Assembly (NCBI RefSeq): GCF_030686865.1
Contig: NZ_JAQYUS010000004.1
Span: forward strand, 279,552 to 343,551
Source: Kaistella sp. SH40-3
GTDB taxonomy: Bacteria > Bacteroidota > Bacteroidia > Flavobacteriales > Weeksellaceae
DNA: 64,000 nucleotides
Reading direction: 5' to 3'
Shown: positions 8,001-16,371 of the stretch, piece by piece
Layout: each line of letters opens with the position of its first letter
Position numbering within the stretch: the stretch's first letter is position 1
Notes under the pieces: model-generated
Told to the model about the DNA's origin: nothing
Database searches by the model: none
Seen by the model: only the letters and a program-made list of their open reading frames with translations
Translations under genes and position numbers: made by a program

Positions 8001-9320
8001 TTAGAAACCTATGGTCGCTTCAAACATTACACCGTTAAACTTACCTCCTCTTAGAGCACTAGTTGCTCCCCAAACTGCATCATCGTTATATTTTTGATTA
8101 ACATACTCTACTTTTGCAAGTACATTTTTGGTCATAAACCAACCACCACCTAAGTTCAGTCTGTCGATTTTTCTTTCAGCTGCAGTGTCATTATCTTTTC
8201 CTGTTACAGAGTTATATCTTGCACCGAGGTAGAACTGTTCTTGACCACCAAGTCTGTAAAGCAATTCACCACCAAGTTGAGTATAATTTCCTCTGGTCGC
8301 AGCAGTTCCTTTTAGACCTGTTACATATTCATAAACTCCGAAGAATTCGAGTCCTTGATATTTAACGAATGGATTCACTTGGAAAGCTTTGACATTTTTG
8401 AATCCTGGGTTAAATCTACCAGTTGTAAAATTAGCTTCACCCATTTCATCATTTTCAGTTAAAAGCACAAAGTAGTATCTTGATCCTGCTCTGTCTCCAT
8501 TGTACAATCTCGCAGTATTATCTCCATTAGTCTGAAGGTAGGATCCTGTTAATCTCACTCTTAAATCCTGATCAATCTGCTTGTCATATCCAATTTTACC
8601 ATATACAGTAGGTGAATATTGTAGCGTAGTTTTCACTGCTGTTTGGTCTAGTTTACCATTAGAAACACCCACTACACCTATAAAGTTTTTGTAGAAAACA
8701 TATCCTTCACCAAAAGCTTCAGTAGTGAAACTGTCCATAATGTAATTGCCTACGAACGGATTATTAATTGCTGATGCATTATCGGATCTTCTGAAGTGAG
8801 TATCACCATAGTTGATTTCATCCATACCGATTTTCACTCTCGCATATTTCATGATATCAGCTGCAAAACCTTCTTTGATGAAATCTAAATTATCCACCTG
8901 GATATATCCTCCTTTCACCCAAGCTTCGTGGTGGTGTCGTGCAGAAAGATAAGTTCTTAAGTGCATTTTCAAACCTTTGTACAAATAAGCATTTAAATCT
9001 AAATTGGCTGTAGGAAGGTTAAAATCTTTACCCATATCATTTAATTGATTCGGAGTTGTAGTTCCTGGACGAACTCCTAGGGAAGGCGCTTTTGTTTCAT
9101 GATCAATTGCCTGAAACTGTAAAGCGAAATCACCACCAACAGATACCTTGATACCATCGAATTCTGGAGATTCCACTTTAGGATCTTCAAATACGTTACG
9201 TGATGATTTTTCTGGAGCCAAATAGTCTCTCATTGAAGTTGAAACATCCTGCGCACTGATGAAATTAATTCCAGCGACGAACATTGTAAGCATTGATGCT
9301 CTGATTAACATAGTTTTCAT
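8001..9320 (-). CDS. Outer-membrane porin-like beta-barrel protein
   Basis: A 439-residue exported protein (signal peptide ends MFVAGINFISAQ). It has long alternating beta-strand patterns throughout (VSVGGDFALQFQAID, LNAYLYKGLKMHLRTYLSA, VYEYVTGLKG, YLGARYNSVTGK) and ends in F (MFEATIGF), the usual barrel-closing residue. This pattern fits the phosphate-selective porin O/P-like superfamily of Bacteroidota, but the substrate is not known. It sits 36 bases downstream of a YceI gene and upstream of another. That arrangement suggests the barrel and the YceI proteins act together at the outer membrane or in the periplasm. Confidence 0.7.
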   Translation of the reverse strand: MKTMLIRASMLTMFVAGINFISAQDVSTSMRDYLAPEKSSRNVFEDPKVESPEFDGIKVSVGGDFALQFQAIDHETKAPSLGVRPGTTTPNQLNDMGKDFNLPTANLDLNAYLYKGLKMHLRTYLSARHHHEAWVKGGYIQVDNLDFIKEGFAADIMKYARVKIGMDEINYGDTHFRRSDNASAINNPFVGNYIMDSFTTEAFGEGYVFYKNFIGVVGVSNGKLDQTAVKTTLQYSPTVYGKIGYDKQIDQDLRVRLTGSYLQTNGDNTARLYNGDRAGSRYYFVLLTENDEMGEANFTTGRFNPGFKNVKAFQVNPFVKYQGLEFFGVYEYVTGLKGTAATRGNYTQLGGELLYRLGGQEQFYLGARYNSVTGKDNDTAAERKIDRLNLGGGWFMTKNVLAKVEYVNQKYNDDAVWGATSALRGGKFNGVMFEATIGF

Positions 9321-9356
9321 ATTCTTAATTTTAATTATTTATAATGTTTGTTTTGT

Positions 9357-9890
9357 TTAGTTAGCTACTGCGTTTACGGTAATAGTGATCTCATTTCCTG
9401 TTTTCACAGAGTTCATCATAAATGCTGGAGGAGTAATTCCGTAGTCAGTCATTTTAATATTTGCCTGTCCCCATACGGTGTAAGAATTACCATTTTTTGT
9501 AACGTTTACAGGTAAGGTGATGGTTTTCGTAACATTGGTTACTGTTAATTTACCCGTCATCGTTCCTTTACCCATATTTACAGAACCTGCTGTAAAAGTA
9601 ATGTTCGGATATTTATCTGCCTGAATTGCTTTATAAGCATTATTGTCCATCGGACCTTTTCCACTTTTTAAAGTTTTAGAACTCATTTTATAGGTTACAT
9701 CCTGAATTGCATTTCCAGCAACAGTACCAGAAAATGTACCGGTTGTCGAAGTCATAGACCAATCATGTAATGTAGATGTACCGGTAACAGTAGTTTTAAC
9801 ATTATTACTGCTAATTTTTTGTGCAGCAACTAATCCTGAAAACAGTCCGAAAGCAAGGACCAATGTTTTAACGTTTACTAAATTTTTCAT
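9357..9890 (-). CDS. YceI-family secreted protein (copy 4)
   Basis: A 177-residue protein with a signal peptide ending GLFSGLVAAQ. The YceI signatures are TSTLHDWSM, DNNAYKAIQADKYPNITF, GKLTVTNVTKTITLPVNV and a DYGITPPAFMMNSVKTGN segment near the end. The 'HDW' and 'TPPxFM' variants mark it as a different branch from copies 1 and 2. It is the first gene of a probable three-gene unit with the porin-like gene and YceI copy 3. A TATCTTTG box at 9947-9940 lies about 50 bases before the ATG and could be the promoter. Confidence 0.82.
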   Translation of the reverse strand: MKNLVNVKTLVLAFGLFSGLVAAQKISSNNVKTTVTGTSTLHDWSMTSTTGTFSGTVAGNAIQDVTYKMSSKTLKSGKGPMDNNAYKAIQADKYPNITFTAGSVNMGKGTMTGKLTVTNVTKTITLPVNVTKNGNSYTVWGQANIKMTDYGITPPAFMMNSVKTGNEITITVNAVAN

Positions 9891-9939
9891 TGTATCTAAT
9901 TTTAATATTTCCAGTTTGTTTTACCATCATTTTGTAGTA

Positions 9940-9947
9940 CAAAGATA
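9940..9947 (-). promoter_or_regulatory. -7 box (TATCTTTG) for the YceI-porin unit
   Basis: A full match to TAnnTTTG on the minus strand, about 50 bases upstream of the YceI ATG. The -33 element is not clear. Confidence 0.4.
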
Positions 9948-10320
9948 TCCTGATAATTGTAATATTCATAATTTTTTAGAGGAAATATAAATGACATATA
10001 TCTTATTTTCTTATATTATTACACAAAAAATATTAATATTGTAATAAAATTACAAAATAAGCAAAATAAAAGAAAGATTAATTGATTTTAAATAAAGAAA
10101 ACGCAAAAATGTTAATTATTGTTAATTTTATCAATTGATGTCTTTGTAAAGACTTGACAGAAATCATAATAAAACATAAGTATTATTTAAAAAAAAGATA
10201 TATTTTGAAATTATTTAATGAAGGAATCAACTTAAAAACAAGATGATTTAAAATTGAATTCTACAGTCTTTTGTCTCACAATCCCTAATCAAAATTACAG
10301 TGTGAAAACTACACGAAAAG
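9948..10320. other. AT-rich intergenic stretch, nothing recognised
   Basis: About 370 bases of very AT-rich sequence with no coding frame, no repeat family member and no convincing structured RNA. It holds several short A/T palindromes (for example near 10030) that are expected at this composition. Confidence 0.4.
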
Positions 10321-10323
10321 ATA

Positions 10324-10364
10324 AAATAAAAAAACCTCTGTAAATCTAAAGATTACAGAGGTTT
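10324..10364 (-). terminator. Terminator of the tRNA-Leu gene
   Basis: A 12-bp stem (AAACCTCTGTAA/TTACAGAGGTTT) with a 9-nt loop begins two bases after the tRNA 3' end. It is followed by seven T on the minus strand. Confidence 0.85.
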
Positions 10365-10365
10365 A

Positions 10366-10450
10366 TGGTACCCGGCACCAGAATCGAACTGGTACATCTT
10401 GCGATACTAGAGTTTGAGTCTAGCGCGTCTACCAATTCCGCCAGCCGGGC
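10366..10450 (-). tRNA. tRNA-Leu (anticodon CAA), CCA encoded
   Basis: The minus strand from 10450 folds as a class II tRNA. The acceptor stem GCCCGGC pairs with GCCGGGT (one G-T pair), followed by discriminator A and an encoded CCA. The D-arm has GGAATTGGTAGACGC. The anticodon stem CTAGA/TCTAG holds loop CTCAAAC with anticodon CAA. There is a variable arm of leucine type (TATCGCAAGATG) and a T-loop GTTCGATTC. The anticodon reads UUG leucine codons. Length is 85 nt including CCA. Confidence 0.97.
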
Positions 10451-10521
10451 TTTCTAAATTGGTGTGCAAATATAGAATTATTTTTTATTTCAGAAAAATT
10501 ATTTTCGGATATTTTCAATAT

Positions 10522-11289
10522 TTAAAAGTCAATTTCTAACCCATCATATGCAAGAAACATATTATCAGGAAGTTCCATCTCTGTATCATCATGTAAACCC
10601 ATATGATGAGAGATATGAGTGAGGTACATTTTCTTTGGTTTTAGTTCTTCAAAGAGGTCTATTACCTGTGGTAAGATAAAATGAGCGGGATGTATATCTT
10701 CTTTTCTGATGCAGTTTACAATCAAAAAGTCCAGGTTTTTTAATTTTTCTTTTTCTTCATTAGTAATGAAACTGGCATCGGTAATGTAAGCAAGATCCTT
10801 AATTTTATATCCAAAAATAGGAAGCCGATGATGCAAAACTTCAATTGGACTAATATCCGTTCCTAATATTTCGAAAGATCTGTTTTGAATTTCATGTAAA
10901 TCAAAGGAAGGCGCACCAGGATATTTTACATCTGCGAAAGCATAAGGGAATCTGGATTTTATTTCATCCCCCACCCTTTTCATACAGTAAATTTCTATAT
11001 TTTTTTTATTGCGAAAAATCAACGGACGCATATCATCCAAACCGATGACATGATCGTTGTGCTCATGTGTTAATAATACCGCATCGATCTGTTCTTCTCT
11101 GTTTTCAAGCATTTGCATCCGGAAATCGGGTCCACAATCAATCAGAATTTTTTTACCAGAATCGGTAGTCACCAAAGCCGACGAACGAAAACGCCTGTCT
11201 TTTGGATTTAATGAGGTACAAACCTCGCAATGGCAGGCAATCACAGGAACTCCCTGAGATGTTCCACTTCCTAAAAATTTCAACTTCAT
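10522..11289 (-). CDS. MBL-fold metallo-hydrolase, PhnP-like
   Basis: A 255-residue metallo-beta-lactamase-fold enzyme. It starts MKLKFLGSGTSQGVPVIACH, and the double-metal site motif HEHNDHVIGLDD lies at about residues 76-87. Further metal ligands come from HHRLPIFGYK, ITDASF and the late THISHHMGLHDD. The paired Cys (CHCEVC, residues about 19-24) and the overall order match the PhnP / cyclic-phosphate phosphodiesterase branch. No other phn gene is near, so the true substrate is uncertain. In Bacteroidota this gene is a lone housekeeping copy often annotated simply as MBL-fold hydrolase. Confidence 0.82.
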   Translation of the reverse strand: MKLKFLGSGTSQGVPVIACHCEVCTSLNPKDRRFRSSALVTTDSGKKILIDCGPDFRMQMLENREEQIDAVLLTHEHNDHVIGLDDMRPLIFRNKKNIEIYCMKRVGDEIKSRFPYAFADVKYPGAPSFDLHEIQNRSFEILGTDISPIEVLHHRLPIFGYKIKDLAYITDASFITNEEKEKLKNLDFLIVNCIRKEDIHPAHFILPQVIDLFEELKPKKMYLTHISHHMGLHDDTEMELPDNMFLAYDGLEIDF

Positions 11290-11626
11290 TTTTTTTGAGG
11301 TCGGTTTAATTCTGGTAAAATTACAAAATTTAGTGATTATGAAATGTCTCTACTTTCGGAGCCACTACTATTTATGCTAAAATTTGGACAATTTTGTTTT
11401 CATAAACATAAATTGAAAGCTGATGCTAGCATAAATGCAACAGAACGGAAATTTTCACCTCTCATTTTGGTGTCAAAATTTTAAAAAGATAAATAATCCG
11501 TAATTTAGATCGTTTGTGATACTGTCGATTGAAATTTTTAAAATTAGAATTGTCCTATCTATAAGCATTTGAGTGAAAATTAGAATTATTACTTGAATAA
11601 TTTGTATTTTTACCAAAAAATTAGGA
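11290..11626. other. Intergenic stretch with a 10-bp inverted repeat
   Basis: No gene is seen. The perfect inverted repeat ATTTATGCTA (11370-11379) and TAGCATAAAT (11427-11436) encloses 47 bases that contain a short A/T hairpin. It could be a regulatory site for either of the divergent neighbours, or chance. Confidence 0.4.
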
Positions 11627-13063
11627 TTGCCAGTGATTCCCCAAAAATTAACACCCAAACAAAAAGCCTTAGCGATTAATCTTGACCAAAACATTTACGG
11701 TACGTTTGCCGAAATTGGAGCAGGTCAGGAAACAGTTCGTTATTTCTTCCGTGCTGGAGGTGCTTCCCAAACGATTGCAAAAGCGATGTCGGCGTACGAC
11801 AAAGACTTTTCTGATGCGATCTACGGAAAAGAAGCCAAAAACAGATATGTTACCCAAAACCGTTTACGCAAAATGTTGCGGTATGAAGTTTCTTTAATTG
11901 AGGAACGCGTATCGCGTGAAACTTGCCCGGGTAGAAAGTTTTTCTCCTACGCGAATACCGTTACCACCATCAATTTCGATAAAACGATGAAAGGCCATGG
12001 TTGGGTAGGTTTGAGATTTCAATTGGATGAAAAAGACGATTATAACGAGATTGTCCTTCACGTAAAATTCAATGAAAACGATGCCACCTTACAGCAGGAA
12101 ACATTGGGAAGTTTAGGAGTCAATTTGATTTACGGTGCTTTTAATTACTCTGATAATCCGCGGAGAATGATCAATTCTCTTTTAGATGATATTTCGAAAG
12201 ACAATTTAGAAATTGATATGATCGATTTCAGTGGTCCCGCTTTCTCATATGTTGATAACCGATTGATGAGTTTACAACTGGTGAAAAATGGGATGACTGA
12301 TGCGGTTATTTTCAATGCAGAAGGAAACAATATGCTGCCTGCCGATATTCTTTACAAAAAAAACATATTTGCAGTAAGAGGAAGTTTCCGACCGGTGACT
12401 TTGGTCAATATTGACATGTTTGAGAAAGGTCTCAATATGTTTAAAAAAGACTGGGGTTGTAGCGAAGAAGAAACCGAGGTTTTATTTGAAATCACCATCG
12501 CGAATTTAAGAGCAGCCGGAGATATCGATGAAAGAGATTTCCTGGATCGGGTTGATGTTTTAGGAAAACTTGGTTACACCGTCATTATTTCTAACTTCTC
12601 AGAATACTATCGACTGATCGATTATTTCGCACCGTATACTAATGGTAAAATCGGCGTGGCAATGGGTGTAAACAATATGCTTGATGTATTTGATGAAAAC
12701 TATTACGAAAATCTTTCAGGTGGAATCTTGGAAGCATTTGGTAAATTCTTCAGAAAAGGCATGCGCGTTTACCTTTACCCATACAAAGATCCCGAAACTC
12801 ACGAATTATTGACTGCGAATAATTTAAAAGTTAAAGACAGTTTAAAAGAATTATACAAATACTTTAAACTCAATAAAAGGATTGTCGATATTCAAAATTA
12901 CAATCCAGATTATTCTGAAATTTACTCCAGAATTATCCTAGATAAAATCGCCAATCATGTTCCAGGTTGGGAAAAAGAAGTTCCGGAAGGTGTTGCAGAT
13001 TTAATTAAAGAGCGCGGAATGTTCGGTTATAAAGAAGAACTCATACTTAAAGAATTTATTTAA
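11627..13063 (+). CDS. Conserved protein of unknown function, non-ATG start
   Basis: A 478-residue cytoplasmic protein that I do not recognise as a characterised enzyme. Its N-terminus (KLTPKQKALAINLDQNIYGT) and the phrases GQETVRYFFRAGGASQTIAKA, CPGRKFFSYANTVTTINF and RGSFRPVTLVNIDMFEKGL look well conserved, and it has no signal peptide or membrane segment. No ATG exists between the upstream in-frame stop and the conserved N-terminus, so initiation is at TTG 11627 or GTG 11633. Twelve bases downstream lies a methionine-sulfoxide-reductase-like gene, so the two are probably co-transcribed. I cannot assign a reaction. Confidence 0.7.
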   Translation: MPVIPQKLTPKQKALAINLDQNIYGTFAEIGAGQETVRYFFRAGGASQTIAKAMSAYDKDFSDAIYGKEAKNRYVTQNRLRKMLRYEVSLIEERVSRETCPGRKFFSYANTVTTINFDKTMKGHGWVGLRFQLDEKDDYNEIVLHVKFNENDATLQQETLGSLGVNLIYGAFNYSDNPRRMINSLLDDISKDNLEIDMIDFSGPAFSYVDNRLMSLQLVKNGMTDAVIFNAEGNNMLPADILYKKNIFAVRGSFRPVTLVNIDMFEKGLNMFKKDWGCSEEETEVLFEITIANLRAAGDIDERDFLDRVDVLGKLGYTVIISNFSEYYRLIDYFAPYTNGKIGVAMGVNNMLDVFDENYYENLSGGILEAFGKFFRKGMRVYLYPYKDPETHELLTANNLKVKDSLKELYKYFKLNKRIVDIQNYNPDYSEIYSRIILDKIANHVPGWEKEVPEGVADLIKERGMFGYKEELILKEFI

Positions 13064-13075
13064 TAAAACCATAAA

Positions 13076-13525
13076 ATGTCAGAAATAAAAAAACGTCTTT
13101 CTATTATTTTAGAAAGCCCAAAACATAATAAAGAAGAGAAACTTCAAAAAATTTGTGCTTTATTGGATCAGGAGATTTCCTATTTCAACTGGACGGGTTT
13201 CTACTTTAAAAATGGAGACAAAGAAGAATTGATTTTGGGACCTTACGTTGGTGCTCCGACGGATCATACCATTATTCCTTATGGGAAAGGAATTTGTGGT
13301 CAGGTTGCTGTGTCTAATGAAACCTTTGTAGTTCCGGATGTTCATGAACAAGACAATTACTTAAGTTGTTCCATTGACACCAAAGCAGAAATCGTAGTTC
13401 CTATTATGAAAGACGGTCAGAATATCGGACAAATCGATATTGACTCTCACAAAGTAGATCCTTTCACTGATGAAGATCGTGAGATGTTAGAATGGCTGTG
13501 TGAAGAGGTTGCTAAGATTATGTAA
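13076..13525 (+). CDS. GAF-domain protein, free methionine-R-sulfoxide reductase type
   Basis: A 149-residue single GAF domain that resembles fRMsr, which reduces free methionine-R-sulfoxide. Motifs are FNWTGFYF, LGPYVGAPTDHTIIPYGKG, ICGQVAVSNETFVVPDVHE and CSIDTKAEIVVPI, in the order seen in that family. Two of the three Cys of the E. coli enzyme have counterparts (GICGQ and LSCS). The third, just before IPFGRGVCG in E. coli, is His here (TDHTIIPYG). The disulfide pathway may therefore differ, or the protein may serve as a GAF sensor. It follows the gene at 11627 by 12 bases and is ended by a strong terminator. Confidence 0.78.
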   Translation: MSEIKKRLSIILESPKHNKEEKLQKICALLDQEISYFNWTGFYFKNGDKEELILGPYVGAPTDHTIIPYGKGICGQVAVSNETFVVPDVHEQDNYLSCSIDTKAEIVVPIMKDGQNIGQIDIDSHKVDPFTDEDREMLEWLCEEVAKIM

Positions 13526-13542
13526 TCAAATAAACTTTATTT

Positions 13543-13577
13543 AAAAAAACGCGAAATATAAATTTCGCGTTTTTTTA
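13543..13577 (+). terminator. Terminator after the GAF-domain gene
   Basis: An almost perfect palindrome (AAAAAAACGCGAAAT / ATTTCGCGTTTTTTT) with a 4-nt loop and a T run, 18 bases after the stop. Confidence 0.88.
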
Positions 13578-13679
13578 TTAAGTAAAGTTTTATATATAAA
13601 GTAGACAAAATACTGGTAAATCTAAGCAAACCATAAAAAAGCAATTACTTTAATTAAATTCGTGGCAAATAATTATATC

Positions 13680-14063
13680 ATGAATCATTTAAACAATCAC
13701 AATCTTTTGAAAGAACTTAACAAAGTTTATTATAACAACGGCGATTTACATAAAGATACTATTCTACAAACTTTAAGTCAATCTCTTTCATTTAATTATT
13801 TAAAAGAAACTTTAGGCATTTCAGAAAAAAAATTAGATGAAAGTATACAGTTTTTAGTAATTAATAGAAATATTGATGAGCACTGCCGAAATTCAGAAAA
13901 AAATCATCTAAACTATAAACTAAATGAAAAAGGCCGCAATTCATTAATTAATATGCACTACTATAATAAATTATGGTTTAAGGATAAAAATCTTATTATT
14001 CAATTAGTTACATTGTTAATTAGCATTTTATCTTTTATTAATTCTAATTATTCATCTCACTAA
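13680..14063 (+). CDS. Hypothetical small protein with a C-terminal membrane segment
   Basis: A 127-residue frame from the ATG at 13680; a GTG six codons earlier (13662) is also open. Composition is very rich in Asn, Lys and Leu with low GC, unlike neighbours. The middle (residues about 20-80) is predicted alpha-helical and might form a winged-helix-like unit (TLSQSLSFNYLKETLGISEK, LNYKLNEKGRNSL). The last 30 residues form a hydrophobic helix (IIQLVTLLISILSF), so it may be a tail-anchored protein. No family is recognised. Its base composition suggests recent acquisition or a fast-evolving gene. Confidence 0.5.
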   Translation: MNHLNNHNLLKELNKVYYNNGDLHKDTILQTLSQSLSFNYLKETLGISEKKLDESIQFLVINRNIDEHCRNSEKNHLNYKLNEKGRNSLINMHYYNKLWFKDKNLIIQLVTLLISILSFINSNYSSH

Positions 14064-14115
14064 TCTACGATAACGTCAGAGACAAAGAGTTCTTATCTTC
14101 TATAAATTAGGCTCT

Positions 14116-14586
14116 TTATCCTGCCAAATCAGCGATTCCTTTTCCATCTAATCTATAAACCGTCCATTCATTCATTGGTTTTGCTTGAAGTGATTCATAG
14201 AAGTCAATTGCGGGTTGATTCCAGTTCAGAACCGACCACTCCATTCTGCCACAGTTTTCTGCTTTTGCAATTTTGGTAAGTTCGATGAGCAACGTTTTGC
14301 CATATCCTTTTCCGCGGTGTTCTGGCTCAACATAAAGGTCTTCAAGATACAATCCAGGTTTTCCTACAAATGTTGAAAAATTGTAAAAATAAAGCGCAAA
14401 TCCAGCCGGAATTCCATCTTCCTCACCAATAATAACGTGTGCGAATTTCTTTACAAATATATTTTCCTGAAGTTCTTCCACAGAAGTCACAACTTCATCT
14501 TCCATTTTTTCGTAAACGGCAAGTTTTTTAATAAGGTCAAAAATTACAGGAGTATCTTCTGGTGTTGCTTTTCTAATCGTAAACAT
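14116..14586 (-). CDS. GNAT-family N-acetyltransferase
   Basis: A 156-residue acetyltransferase of the diamine/spermidine N-acetyltransferase-like branch. It starts FTIRKATPEDTPVIFDLIKK, then ELQENIFVKKFAHVIIGE, the beta-bulge YLEDLYVEPEHRGKGYGKTL with the acetyl-CoA pyrophosphate loop RGKGYG, and the C-terminal WSVLNWNQPAIDFYESL. The order matches family members that acetylate polyamines or thialysine, but the acceptor is not proven. It is a single gene with no partner in the same unit. Confidence 0.85.
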   Translation of the reverse strand: MFTIRKATPEDTPVIFDLIKKLAVYEKMEDEVVTSVEELQENIFVKKFAHVIIGEEDGIPAGFALYFYNFSTFVGKPGLYLEDLYVEPEHRGKGYGKTLLIELTKIAKAENCGRMEWSVLNWNQPAIDFYESLQAKPMNEWTVYRLDGKGIADLAG

Positions 14587-14637
14587 TTCTTTTAATTTTT
14601 AGAATTCAAAGTTAAGATTTTTAAAGAGGAAAGAAAG

Positions 14638-14717
14638 CCACGGATGCACGAATTTCCTTACTTTAAAAAAATCTAAATTAACCAAAAGTATTATTCGTGC
14701 ATTCGTGGCAAATAATA
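14638..14717. repeat. Imperfect inverted copies of the 'cacggatgcacgaa / ttcgtgcattcgtgg' motif
   Basis: The left arm ccacggatgcacgaat and right arm attcgtgcattcgtgg bracket about 45 bases. The same words occur in the 122-bp array at 58583 and near 13661, so this is a solitary member of a dispersed repeat group. Confidence 0.6.
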
Positions 14718-14757
14718 ATTAAACAAAATCGCGAGAATTTAATTTAAAATCCAGTCC

Positions 14758-14838
14758 TAACTAGCCCCGATTGCAGCGGCATCCTTTTCTGAGCAGGAAC
14801 GACGAGGAAAAGATATAGCGGAAAGCGGGATTAGGCTC
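14758..14838. repeat. Dispersed hairpin repeat, copy E1
   Basis: A GC-richer element that begins tagccccgattgcagcggcat and ends agcggaaagcgggattaggctcc. The inner arms atccttttc/gaaaagat pair, and the termini AGCC/GGCT are complementary. The same architecture recurs at 29431 and 54717, and related sequence on the other strand at 18187 and 60765. Confidence 0.75.
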
Positions 14839-14842
14839 CAAA

Positions 14843-14873
14843 AAAAAACCTCTGAGAAATTCTCAAAGGTTTG
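14843..14873 (-). terminator. Terminator after the E2 gene
   Basis: On the minus strand AAACCTTTGAGAA pairs with TTCTCAGAGGTTT (one mismatch), followed by eight T, 26 bases after the E2 stop. Confidence 0.85.
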
Positions 14874-14898
14874 CTTTTATATTTTGGTCTTCTGAAAA

Positions 14899-16242
14899 TT
14901 AAATTTCAGTATTCATATCCCAGTTTTGAAGATAATCGTGAACGTGTTTCAGGAACATTCCTCCCAAAGAACCGTCTACTACACGGTGATCGTAAGAATG
15001 TGACATGAACATCAAATTACGGATTGCAATCACATCGCCGTCTTTTGTTTCCAAAACTGCAGGTTTTTTCACAATCGCGCCAACTGCTAAAATCGCAACT
15101 TGAGGTTGTGGAATAATCGGCGTACCCATTAGGTTTCCGAAGCCTCCAACATTAGAAATCGTGTAAGTCGCACCTTGCGTATCTTCCGGTCTCAATTTTT
15201 TATTACGTGCACGGTAAGCCAAATCGTTGATCGCTTTTGCTAAACCGGAAAGGGAAAGTTGATCTGCATTTTTAATAACAGGAACAATCAAATTTCCGTC
15301 TGGAAGTGCGGTTGCCATTCCGATGTTAATGTTTTTCTTTTTGATGATTTTATCACCATCTACAGAAACATTGATCATCGGGAAGTCCTGAATCGCTTTT
15401 ACAATTGCTTTTACGAAAATCGGCATGTAGGTTAATTTCTCACCTTCTCTCTTTTCAAATAAGTCTTTATGTTTCGTTCTCCATTTTACCACATTCGTAA
15501 CATCGGTTTCAATGAAAGAAGTTACGTGTGGAGAGGTTCTTTTGGAGTTCACCATTGCATCAGCGATGATTTTGCGAACTCTGTCCATCTGGATTACTTC
15601 GTCACCTTCATTTAATTTCATTGGCGCAGAAACTGGAGCGGCTGCTTGTGGAGCCGGACTTGGAGTTGCCGCAACTGAAGGCGTAGAAATCACTTGTGGC
15701 GCTGCAGGAGCAGTTCTGTTTGCAACAAATGATAAAATATCTTCTTTGGTAATTCTTCCGTCTAAACCACTTCCTTTAATGGATTGCAATTCGTTGTCAG
15801 AAATTTTTTCGTTTTGTGCGATCGATTTTACTAATGGAGATAAGTATAAATCGGAACCTTCGAAACCGGTCGCAACTTTTGCGCTTTCCATGGCTGCTTC
15901 CAAACCTTTTACAACGTCGGAATCTACATTTGGAATTTCAGTTCTCACTTCTTCCGCAGATTTTGGTTCTTGAGGTTGATCAGCGACTGCATCACCAGCG
16001 CCGGCAACTTCTAAAATTGCGATTGCTTCGCCAATCTTTGCAACTTCATCTTTTTGTTTCAGGATTTTAATAATTTTCCCCGAAACTGGAGTCGGAACAT
16101 CGGAATCAACTTTGTCGGTTGCAATTTCTACAACGGAGTCATCTTCCTTTACGGAATCTCCTTCATTGAACATCCAACTGATAATCGTCGCTTCCATCAC
16201 GCCCTCTCCCATCGATGGAAGTAGTAATTTATATTCTGCCAT
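14899..16242 (-). CDS. Dihydrolipoamide acyltransferase, E2 of a 2-oxoacid dehydrogenase (probably branched-chain)
   Basis: A 447-residue E2 subunit that carries acyl groups on lipoyl-lysine and passes them to CoA. Domains in order: an N-terminal lipoyl domain (about 1-80) with the lipoylation site ATDKVDSDVP; a linker; an E3-binding domain (about 130-172) with LYLSPLVKSIAQNEKI and GSGLDGRITKEDIL; a long Ala/Pro-rich linker; and a catalytic domain (about 215-447) with the active-site SHSYDHRVVDG near residue 420. The 'EATIISWMFNEGD' lipoyl start resembles branched-chain E2 proteins. E1 and E3 genes are not adjacent, so the exact complex is inferred. Confidence 0.92.
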   Translation of the reverse strand: MAEYKLLLPSMGEGVMEATIISWMFNEGDSVKEDDSVVEIATDKVDSDVPTPVSGKIIKILKQKDEVAKIGEAIAILEVAGAGDAVADQPQEPKSAEEVRTEIPNVDSDVVKGLEAAMESAKVATGFEGSDLYLSPLVKSIAQNEKISDNELQSIKGSGLDGRITKEDILSFVANRTAPAAPQVISTPSVAATPSPAPQAAAPVSAPMKLNEGDEVIQMDRVRKIIADAMVNSKRTSPHVTSFIETDVTNVVKWRTKHKDLFEKREGEKLTYMPIFVKAIVKAIQDFPMINVSVDGDKIIKKKNINIGMATALPDGNLIVPVIKNADQLSLSGLAKAINDLAYRARNKKLRPEDTQGATYTISNVGGFGNLMGTPIIPQPQVAILAVGAIVKKPAVLETKDGDVIAIRNLMFMSHSYDHRVVDGSLGGMFLKHVHDYLQNWDMNTEI

Positions 16243-16260
16243 TTTATATTTCGATTTTCA

Positions 16261-16268
16261 CAAAGATA
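16261..16268 (-). promoter_or_regulatory. -7 box (TATCTTTG) upstream of the E2 gene
   Basis: A full match to TAnnTTTG on the minus strand, 18 bases before the E2 ATG. The -33 TTG is not evident. Confidence 0.45.
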
Positions 16269-16346
16269 AAAAATTTTCCCATTAAGAAAAAACGAATTTT
16301 TAGGGCATTTTTTTGATTTTATTTCAATAATTAAGTTTTCTATTTT

Positions 16347-16354
16347 TACATTTG
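16347..16354 (+). promoter_or_regulatory. -7 box (TACATTTG) upstream of the monooxygenase gene
   Basis: A match to TAnnTTTG, 17 bases before the ATG at 16372. With the minus-strand box at 16261 it makes a short divergent promoter region. Confidence 0.42.
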
Positions 16355-16371
16355 TCTAAATATTTATCTTA

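Noticed and set aside
11370..11436. Riboswitch or structured RNA at the 10-bp inverted repeat
   Set aside because: Only one helix is supported, with a 47-base A/T-rich loop and no known aptamer motif; kept only as an intergenic note.
15512..16070. Plus-strand open frames of 84 and 153 codons opposite the E2 gene
   Set aside because: They are antisense shadows of the Ala/Pro-rich linker of the E2 protein.
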